Shown here: positions 1 through 5,234 of the stretch, in pieces | How the letters are laid out: each line of letters opens with the position of its first letter | Numbering within the stretch: the stretch's first letter is position 1 | Source: JBBSUQ01 sp038234235 | GTDB taxonomy: Bacteria; Bacteroidota; Bacteroidia; Flavobacteriales_D; Crocinitomicaceae | Reading direction: 5' to 3' | DNA length: 6,154 bases | NCBI GenBank assembly: GCA_038234235.1 | Contig: JBBSUQ010000187.1 | Coordinates: forward strand, 1-6,154 | Notes under the pieces: generated by a model | The model's input: only the letters and a program-made list of their open reading frames with translations | What the model was told of the DNA's origin: nothing | Database searches by the model: none | Translations under genes and position numbers: made by a program

Positions 1-64
1 GTACAAATTAGAATTAAAGTATAACGTAATCATATATCCTGAGCATCTTAGCTATTTTTATTAA
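1..64 (+). pseudogene. 3' remnant of a class I SAM methyltransferase gene (truncated)
   Basis: Reading from position 2, twenty codons stay open to a TAA at 62-64 and encode a peptide containing KYNVI-x-YPEHLSY. The same motif occurs in the methyltransferase downstream (nucleotides 4815-4874), where 14 of 20 residues and about 40 of 60 nucleotides match by hand alignment, including a run of 15 identical bases. The downstream protein continues about 86 residues past this point, so this copy is cut short at its 3' end. Its 5' part lies outside the window and could still be long. The divergence at silent positions says it is an older paralogue, not a fresh duplicate. After the stop, frame 1 (from about 55) reads LLKNKRLKCNK, which weakly resembles LFKSLNFQKKQ of the intact protein; that would fit a small deletion plus frameshift, but this part is uncertain. 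Confidence 0.6.
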
Positions 65-194
65 AAAACAAGCGGTTAAAATGCAATAAATCACCAAGTA
101 ACCATCTAGTACAACTATCCATCTTCACGCAAATCGATCTCAATCATTATTTAAGGCTGGCACGTAGAAAACTAAATTCATTATCTTTACTCCC
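65..194. other. Short gene-free spacer between the methyltransferase remnant and the AlbA_2/ATPase gene
   Basis: No ORF, RNA gene, hairpin terminator or repeat can be supported in this 130-base stretch apart from the possible -7 element at 182-189. Frame 1 is open from 25 to a TAG at about 208, and its first part may be decayed methyltransferase coding sequence (see the remnant at 1-64). Confidence 0.5.
182..189 (+). promoter_or_regulatory. Possible -7 element of a Bacteroidota promoter for the AlbA_2/ATPase gene
   Basis: TATCTTTA at 182-189 fits the Bacteroidota -7 consensus TAnnTTTG except for the last base. It ends only 5 bases before the ATG at 195, so a transcript starting from it would be leaderless or nearly so. 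No clear TTTG/TTG -33 element sits at the expected distance (CTGG at 157-160 is the nearest candidate). The identical core TATCTTT appears in the better promoter before position 3139. Confidence 0.35.
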
Positions 195-1625
195 ATGGAT
201 TTGTCTCGTATAGAATATCTTTTAGCTAAAGGAGAAGGCTTAACTGTTGAATTTAAACAGACCGCCTCTGCATTGCCTAAAAATTTGTTTGAGACTATTT
301 CGGCCTTCTTAAACCGCAACGGAGGGACAATTTTACTGGGAGTTTCAGACACGAGCGAAGTGCTTGGAATTGAGGAGAACAAAGTAGAGCAATTGTGTAA
401 AAACTTAGTAAATCTAAGTAACAATTCGGCTAAATTAGATCCTGTATTTTTGTTGCAAGCATCTATTGTAGAAATTGAAAATAAGAAAATAATTCATGTC
501 TTTGTTCCTTCTAGTTCGCAGGTTCACAAGACCAATGGAAAAATATATGATCGAAGTATGGATGGAGATTTTGTAGTTTCCACACATGCTAAAATAAGTG
601 AAATCTACCACAGAAAAAGTACACTATACAGTGAAAATACGATTTATCCGTACCTTACGGAGGCTCACTTTGAAGCCGAAATTGTACAAAAATCTAAAAA
701 CTTAATACGTGCAAATAGACCAGCGCATCCTTGGCTAGAGTTATTTGGACTGGACTTTTTCAAAGCAGCGGGTCTTTACCGCGAAGATTTAAACTCGGGA
801 CAACAAGGTTTTACACTTGCTTCCTTGCTTTTGTTTGGAAAAGAAGAAGCTATCGTCAGTATGTTGCCACATTACAAAACCGAAGCGTTGGTACGAAAAA
901 TCGATACGGAAAGATATGACGATCGCTTGAGTATACGTTACAACTTAATTCGCGCCTATGAAAGCTTGATGGAATTTGTTTCTAAGCATTTACCTGATAA
1001 ATTTCACTTGGAAGGAGATCAACGTATTTCCTTGCGCGAAAATATCTTTCGGGAGCTTGTTGCAAACTTTTTAATTCACCGTGAATACATCAATCCACGT
1101 AGTTCTAGTTTTGAAATAACGGCTAACTCATGCACCTTTAAAAATGCGAATAAACCTCATCTACATGGCATATTAGAACCTTGTAATTGTGAATCATTTC
1201 CTAAGAATCCACATTTAGCCAAGTTTTTTGTGCAAATTGGTAGAGCCGAAGAATTGGGTACCGGAATTCGAAAAGTCTTTAAATACAGTAAACTCTATTC
1301 TAACTTTAAACCCGTGTTTAATGAGAATGATTTGTTTGAGGTAGTAGTTCCAGTTCCTAAGATAAAAACTACCCCAATAACTACCCCAATAACTACCCCA
1401 ATAACTACCCCAATAAAAAATTATAAATCAATAAAAGAGAGTAGTTTGAACATTGTTGAATTGGTAAAGAAGAACCCAAGAATATCTATTAGTGAAATGG
1501 CCGAAAAACTGAATGTATCCAAAGAGGGAGTAAAATACCATTTGAATAAATTAAAACAAGCACAAAAAATAAAACGAGAAGGAAGTCCGAAAGGTGGTAA
1601 GTGGGTAATAATTAAATCAAAATAA
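195..1625 (+). CDS. AlbA_2 (Schlafen-type) DNA-binding / RecG-C-terminus-like ATPase-domain protein with winged helix, putative transcriptional regulator
   Basis: The 476-residue product has the layout of proteins often annotated as 'ATP-dependent DNA helicase RecG-related' or 'putative DNA-binding protein'; it has no helicase motifs. Residues about 10-140 form an AlbA_2 domain (EGLTVEFKQ at 14-22, then NGGTILLGVSD at 42-52). Residues about 275-385 are the HATPase_c_4-like part: RENIFRELVANFLIHREY at 281-298, then GRAEELGTGIRKVF at 349-362. A linker of four TTPI units (392-407) follows, and residues about 417-472 form a winged helix-turn-helix (ISISEMAEKLNVSKEGVKYH). The predicted role is a cytoplasmic DNA-binding regulator; its target is unknown. 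It lies 90 bases upstream of hisH on the same strand and could regulate the polysaccharide genes or be an unrelated insertion. Of 21 arginine codons only 5 are AGA, against 6 of 10 in hisH plus hisF, a small-sample hint of different origin. The start is the ATG at 195, just upstream of the domain. Confidence 0.85.
   Translation: MDLSRIEYLLAKGEGLTVEFKQTASALPKNLFETISAFLNRNGGTILLGVSDTSEVLGIEENKVEQLCKNLVNLSNNSAKLDPVFLLQASIVEIENKKIIHVFVPSSSQVHKTNGKIYDRSMDGDFVVSTHAKISEIYHRKSTLYSENTIYPYLTEAHFEAEIVQKSKNLIRANRPAHPWLELFGLDFFKAAGLYREDLNSGQQGFTLASLLLFGKEEAIVSMLPHYKTEALVRKIDTERYDDRLSIRYNLIRAYESLMEFVSKHLPDKFHLEGDQRISLRENIFRELVANFLIHREYINPRSSSFEITANSCTFKNANKPHLHGILEPCNCESFPKNPHLAKFFVQIGRAEELGTGIRKVFKYSKLYSNFKPVFNENDLFEVVVPVPKIKTTPITTPITTPITTPIKNYKSIKESSLNIVELVKKNPRISISEMAEKLNVSKEGVKYHLNKLKQAQKIKREGSPKGGKWVIIKSK
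1368..1415 (+). repeat. Tandem repeat: four perfect 12-bp units inside the coding sequence
   Basis: The unit ACTACCCCAATA occurs four times without a mismatch and encodes TTPI x4 (residues 392-407). The period is a multiple of three, so gain or loss of units changes linker length between the ATPase-like and winged-helix domains without breaking the frame. Perfect identity at the DNA level suggests recent expansion by slippage. Similar TTxx-type linkers recur, as I recall, in other Bacteroidota members of this protein family. Confidence 0.95.
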
Positions 1626-1633
1626 GGTAATAA

Positions 1634-1693
1634 ATGGACAACAACTTCGAATTCAATGCACTCATCAAACAATTCACCAAACTAAAAAATTAG
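1634..1693 (+). other. Possible 19-codon mini-ORF or gene remnant
   Basis: Between the ATPase-domain gene and hisH, an ATG at 1634 opens 19 codons (MDNNFEFNALIKQFTKLKN) ending in TAG at 1691-1693. It favours C-ending codons (AAC, TTC, CTC, ATC, ACC), unlike the AT-rich genes on either side, which may mark it as a leftover of another gene. There is no Shine-Dalgarno sequence and I do not recognise the peptide. It may equally be chance. Confidence 0.2.
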
Positions 1694-1715
1694 CACAAAA
1701 AATTAACGACAACTT

Positions 1716-2336
1716 TTGAAACAAACAATCGGCATATTAAATTACAATTGCGGAAATATTAATTCTGTTTATAAATCTATAAAAGATAAAACAGCAGAAA
1801 TAAAAATTATTGAATTACCAGAAGATTTTAAAAACTGTGATAAAATCATAATGCCTGGTGTTGGTCATTTTTCACGTGCCATGGAACATTTAAGTGCATT
1901 GGGTTTTAGAGATACGCTTAATGAATTTGCACTAGTTTCTAAAAAGCCAATTTTAGGCATTTGCTTGGGTATGCAAATAATGACCAAGCAAAGTGAAGAA
2001 GGCAATACAGTAGGTTTAGCTTGGATTGATGGGGAGATGAAAAAATTTGAAATGAACGATACATTGAATTTCAAAGTGCCACATTCAGGATGGAACACTA
2101 ACCAGATTTTAAAAGAAAGTATTCTCACCAAAGGGTTAGAACAGAATCCTGAATTTTATTTTGTTCATTCTTATTATTGTAAACTAAACAATCAAAAAAA
2201 TGCTTTAATGTCTTGTGAATATCAGGATGAGTTTATTTCTGCTTTTGAAAAAGATAATCTATTTGGAGTACAATTTCATCCAGAAAAAAGTCATGAAACC
2301 GGTTTAAAATTAATGGATAATTTTATAAAACTGTAA
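1716..2336 (+). CDS. hisH: HisH-type glutamine amidotransferase (glutaminase) subunit, polysaccharide-locus paralogue
   Basis: This 206-residue class I glutamine amidotransferase hydrolyses glutamine to glutamate and ammonia. The triad is complete: nucleophile Cys83 in GICLGMQ, His188 and Glu190 in VQFHPE; the oxyanion loop PGVG is at 47-50. The segment PHSGWN (122-127) corresponds to PHMGWN of histidine-pathway HisH, with Met replaced by Ser. The length is normal for the family. The start must be TTG at 1716: an in-frame TAA stands at 1704, no ATG, GTG or other TTG lies before the conserved IGILNYNCGN, and the next Met (residue 46) is inside the oxyanion loop. One base separates it from hisF, so the two are surely co-expressed. 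With hisF and a WbpG-type amidotransferase following, its job is most likely ammonia supply for sugar acetamidino formation rather than histidine synthesis; no other his genes are present. Confidence 0.92.
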   Translation: MKQTIGILNYNCGNINSVYKSIKDKTAEIKIIELPEDFKNCDKIIMPGVGHFSRAMEHLSALGFRDTLNEFALVSKKPILGICLGMQIMTKQSEEGNTVGLAWIDGEMKKFEMNDTLNFKVPHSGWNTNQILKESILTKGLEQNPEFYFVHSYYCKLNNQKNALMSCEYQDEFISAFEKDNLFGVQFHPEKSHETGLKLMDNFIKL

Positions 2337-2337
2337 G

Positions 2338-3084
2338 ATGTTCAGACCAAGAATAATTCCAGTATTATTATTAAAAAATCAAGGTCTGGTAAAATCTGTG
2401 CAGTTTAAAAAATACAATTATATTGGGGACCCAATCAATGCAGTTCGCATTTTCAATGATTTGAGAGCGGATGAATTGGTTTTCTTAGATACAGAAGCAA
2501 GTTTGCAAAACAGAACCATTTCAATAGAACTTATAAAAGAAATAGGACATGAAGCAAATATGCCATTTGCAGTGGGTGGAGGCATAAAATCAATTTCTGA
2601 AATTCGTGCTTGTATAAATGCAGGTGCAGAAAAAGTTGTTCTCAATACTATAGCTTTAGAAAATCCTGAATTTATTAAACAAGCAAGTGATGAATTTGGA
2701 TCTTCTACCATTTCTGTTTGCATAGATGTGAAAAAAGTATTTTTAGGTAAATTGGCTTGTTTTACACGAAGTGGAAGTCAAAAATATAATTTAGATCCTT
2801 TTGATTTTGCTTTCAAAATGCAAGATTTTGGCGCGGGTGAAATTATTATTCAATCCATTGATAAAGATGGAGCAATGAGTGGCTACGATATTCCTTTAAT
2901 TAGAAAACTTTCAGAAAAAATTGAAATTCCGCTTGTAGCCTTGGGTGGCGCCGGAGAAATAATGGATTTAAAAAAGGCTTTTAAAGAGGGTAAAGCAAGC
3001 GCTTTGGCTGCAGGAAGTTTGTTTGTGTATCAAAGTAAAATGAAAGGTGTACTCATCAATTATCCAAACACATCAGATTTTTAA
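2338..3084 (+). CDS. hisF: HisF-type (beta/alpha)8-barrel subunit lacking catalytic Asp11; probable ammonia-channelling partner of the sugar amidotransferase
   Basis: The 248-residue protein aligns end to end with imidazole glycerol-phosphate synthase subunit HisF: GDP at 30-32, DELVFLD at 45-51, phosphate-binding VGGGI at 79-83, SIDKDGAMSGYD at 173-184, LGGAGE at 202-207. By alignment with the remembered Thermotoga maritima sequence, the catalytic Asp11 is Leu here (IIPVLLLKN instead of IIACLDVKD), while Asp130 is kept. The four gate residues of the ammonia channel are all present: Arg5, Glu46, Lys99 and Glu168 (Glu167 in Thermotoga). I infer that cyclase activity is lost or much reduced and that the barrel passes ammonia from HisH to the amidotransferase encoded next. 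As I recall, HisF2 proteins of wbpG clusters share this LLLKN motif. It starts one base after the hisH stop; the same gene pair occurs in the Pseudomonas aeruginosa O-antigen cluster (hisH2/hisF2). Confidence 0.92.
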   Translation: MFRPRIIPVLLLKNQGLVKSVQFKKYNYIGDPINAVRIFNDLRADELVFLDTEASLQNRTISIELIKEIGHEANMPFAVGGGIKSISEIRACINAGAEKVVLNTIALENPEFIKQASDEFGSSTISVCIDVKKVFLGKLACFTRSGSQKYNLDPFDFAFKMQDFGAGEIIIQSIDKDGAMSGYDIPLIRKLSEKIEIPLVALGGAGEIMDLKKAFKEGKASALAAGSLFVYQSKMKGVLINYPNTSDF

Positions 3085-3089
3085 TAGTA

Positions 3090-3121
3090 ATTGTTAGTTA
3101 CTCGTTTATAATCTATCTTTG
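3090..3121 (+). promoter_or_regulatory. Bacteroidota-type promoter before the sugar amidotransferase gene
   Basis: TATCTTTG at 3114-3121 is an exact match to the -7 consensus TAnnTTTG, and ATTG at 3090-3093 gives a -33 element with a 20-base spacer, within the usual range. Transcription would start near 3126-3128, leaving a leader of about a dozen bases before the ATG at 3139. It lies in the 54-base gap after hisF, so the amidotransferase and methyltransferase could be expressed independently of hisH-hisF. A short inverted repeat (AGTAA ... TTACT, 3086-3102) spans the -33 element; with 5-bp arms it is too weak to call an operator. Confidence 0.6.
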
Positions 3122-3138
3122 CAATTGATTTTTTATTT

Positions 3139-4260
3139 ATGGATGCAAATTACCAACAATGTAAAAGATGTGTGATGGATACAACGGATCCAGACATAGT
3201 TTTTGACGAACTTGGAAATTGTAACCATTGTAACATGTATTACAATAGTATTCAAAAGAAAACATACAGTGGTAAAGAATCCGACGAGCAACTTGACATT
3301 TTGGTTCGAGAAATTAAAAGCAAATCAAAAGATAATAAGTACGATTGTTTAGTTGGAATAAGCGGTGGTGTAGATAGTTGCTACACGGCATATCTTTGCA
3401 AAAAATTGGGTTTAAATCCACTATTAATGCATTTAGATAATGGCTGGGATTCAGACATTGCAGTAAAAAACATACAAACCATTGCCAAAAATTTAGATTT
3501 AGATTACATTTCTTATGTATTGAATTGGCAAGAATTTAAAGAAATCCAATTAGCGTTTCTAAAATCCTCTATTGTCGATTTAGAAATACCTACTGATTTA
3601 GCAATTCCAGCATCACTTTTCGAAACAGCAAAACAGCAAAAAATCAAATTCATTATTTCTGGAGGGAATTATACAAGTGAAGGAATTTTACCTTTACAGT
3701 GGGGATATCATGTAATGAAAGACATGAAACTTTACAAACATATTGTTAAAACATTTTCAAAAGTTAATTTAAAGCATACGCCTGCTGATTCCATTTTAAA
3801 AGAAAGTGTTTATCGTCTTGTTTATGGTATAAAAATTAAATATATTTTAAACTATGTTAATTATGATAAAGATGCCGCAAAAGAGCTTTTACAAAAAGAA
3901 TTAGGCTGGCAAAATTATGGTGGTAAACACCATGAATCGAGATTTACGCGTTTTTGGCAGTCTTATATACTTCCTAAAAAATTTAATATTGACTATCGAA
4001 AAGCAACCTATTCTACCCAGATCTGTGCGGGTCAAATGACGAGAGTTGAAGCCTTGGAAAAATTAAAAGAACCACTTTACGACGCTAATTTGTTAGAAGA
4101 TGATACAAAATACTTTTGTAAAAAACTAGGAATAAGTACAAGTGAATTTGAAATTATTATGAGAGCAAAACCTTTAACATTCATATCATTTCCAAATAAT
4201 TACGATAAAATTCTTAAAATTAGAGCGTATTACAAACGCCTATTTTCTTTACCTCATTGA
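3139..4260 (+). CDS. N-acetyl sugar amidotransferase (WbpG/PseA-type)
   Basis: The 373-residue product belongs to the N-acetyl sugar amidotransferase family, which uses ATP and ammonia to convert an acetamido group of a sugar (free or nucleotide-linked, depending on the member) to acetamidino. Two N-terminal Cys pairs (C8/C11 in CKRC and C28/C31 in CNHC) form a likely zinc site. The ATP pyrophosphatase P-loop SGGVDS is at 75-80, followed by LMHLDNGWDSD (96-106) and ISGGNYTSEG (173-182). Length is normal for the family. It has no glutaminase domain, so the HisH/HisF pair just upstream is its natural ammonia source, as proposed for WbpG of Pseudomonas aeruginosa; PseA of Campylobacter acts on pseudaminic acid without such partners nearby. 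The start is the ATG at 3139, well placed after the promoter and close to the first Cys pair. Its stop TGA (4258-4260) overlaps a possible TTG start of the next gene. The exact sugar substrate cannot be told from this window. Confidence 0.92.
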   Translation: MDANYQQCKRCVMDTTDPDIVFDELGNCNHCNMYYNSIQKKTYSGKESDEQLDILVREIKSKSKDNKYDCLVGISGGVDSCYTAYLCKKLGLNPLLMHLDNGWDSDIAVKNIQTIAKNLDLDYISYVLNWQEFKEIQLAFLKSSIVDLEIPTDLAIPASLFETAKQQKIKFIISGGNYTSEGILPLQWGYHVMKDMKLYKHIVKTFSKVNLKHTPADSILKESVYRLVYGIKIKYILNYVNYDKDAAKELLQKELGWQNYGGKHHESRFTRFWQSYILPKKFNIDYRKATYSTQICAGQMTRVEALEKLKEPLYDANLLEDDTKYFCKKLGISTSEFEIIMRAKPLTFISFPNNYDKILKIRAYYKRLFSLPH

Positions 4261-4268
4261 AATCTTGT

Positions 4269-5135
4269 ATGCAACTCGAATCTTGTATTATCTGCTCTTC
4301 CAAGAACATAAAACCGCTTAAGGGCTATGAAGATACGCACCTTGTAAAATGCAATAAATGCACTTTTGTTTTCGCATCCGAAATTCCCACTCAAGAAGTT
4401 CTTACCAAGCACTACGAAGGATATAGCAGAAATGACTACCTCTCTCCTCTAACCATAAAAAGATACAATGAACTTTTAGATGGGTTTGAAGCTTATCGAA
4501 AAACCAATAAGATTTTAGATGTGGGATGTGGCATCGGTTATTTTTTAGAAGAAGCAAAAAGAAGAGGATGGGAGGTTTATGGAACTGAATTTACCGATGA
4601 AGCCATAAAAATTTGTGAAAACAAAGGTATCGGTTGTGAGAAAGGGGTTTTGAATCCGAATAATTATGAGCTTGAAACTTTTGATATTATTACCTCTTTT
4701 GAAGTAATAGAACATATCCAAAATCCTGTAAAAGAAATAAATAATTTCTCTAAACTATTGCGAAAAGGTGGACTGGTGTACGTTACTACTCCAAATTTTA
4801 ATTCTCTTTTAAGATTTAAATTAAAAGAAAAGTATAACGTAATAACTTATCCCGAACATTTATCTTATTACACGCCAAAAACTTTAAATAACTTATTCAA
4901 ATCACTCAACTTCCAAAAAAAACAATTGCTCGCAACAGGAATAAGTTTGTCTCGGCTAAAAACCAGTCAAGGTAAAAGCAACCAACAAATTATCTCTGCC
5001 ACTTCTGATGACGAAAATATGCGCAACAGCATGGAAACTAAATGGCACATGAAGATGGCCAAGAAAATAATTAATAAATCGCTCACAATATTGGGTGTTG
5101 GAGATAGTTTGAAAGGTTGGTATGTGAAAGGATAA
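4269..5135 (+). CDS. Class I SAM-dependent methyltransferase with N-terminal zinc-ribbon-like Cys pairs
   Basis: From the ATG at 4269 the protein has 288 residues. CIIC (6-9) and CNKC (28-31) form a zinc-ribbon-like start, as in many sugar methyltransferases. The Rossmann methyltransferase domain follows: motif I ILDVGCGIGYF (82-92), the acidic strand end VYGTEF (103-108), FDIITSFEVIEHI (138-150) and LLRKGGLVYVTTPN (163-176), then YPEHLSYY, a pattern seen in this family. An in-frame TTG at 4257 would add four residues and overlap the previous stop as TTGA, a layout that favours coupled translation; ATG is preferred because it places the first Cys pair at a usual distance from the start. Tight linkage to the amidotransferase suggests it methylates the same sugar, perhaps the acetamidino nitrogen, but C- or O-methylation is equally allowed by the sequence. 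A truncated paralogue lies at 1-64. Confidence 0.85.
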   Translation: MQLESCIICSSKNIKPLKGYEDTHLVKCNKCTFVFASEIPTQEVLTKHYEGYSRNDYLSPLTIKRYNELLDGFEAYRKTNKILDVGCGIGYFLEEAKRRGWEVYGTEFTDEAIKICENKGIGCEKGVLNPNNYELETFDIITSFEVIEHIQNPVKEINNFSKLLRKGGLVYVTTPNFNSLLRFKLKEKYNVITYPEHLSYYTPKTLNNLFKSLNFQKKQLLATGISLSRLKTSQGKSNQQIISATSDDENMRNSMETKWHMKMAKKIINKSLTILGVGDSLKGWYVKG

Positions 5136-5234
5136 ATTATTATTGTTTATTTTTTCACTTCAAATTTTTAAAGGATTGAAACAAGATACAATTAGCAAAT
5201 TAATTCCCATGAAAGTCCTAAATTTACAGCACAA

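Noticed and set aside
158..172. TGGCACG resembling the -24 element of a sigma-54 promoter upstream of the AlbA_2/ATPase gene
   Set aside because: At the required spacing the -12 element reads AAAC instead of TTGC, so the essential GC is missing.
140..424. 94-codon ORF on the minus strand
   Set aside because: It is antisense to the start of the AlbA_2/ATPase gene, whose protein shows clear domain motifs; the antisense peptide shows none.
89..1682. TCACCAA occurring on both sides of the AlbA_2/ATPase gene as a possible target-site duplication
   Set aside because: Seven bases in an AT-rich region is within chance, no inverted repeats accompany it, and no transposase or integrase is present.
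1711..1718. AACTTTTG as a -7 promoter element for hisH
   Set aside because: The first base departs from TAnnTTTG and the element would overlap the only possible hisH start codon.
1716..3084. hisH and hisF as part of a histidine biosynthesis operon
   Set aside because: No other his gene is present, the next gene is a sugar amidotransferase, and HisF lacks Asp11.
5136..5234. Rho-independent terminator or promoter between the methyltransferase and the glycosyltransferase
   Set aside because: There are T-rich runs but no GC-rich stem, and no TAnnTTTG motif with a -33 partner.
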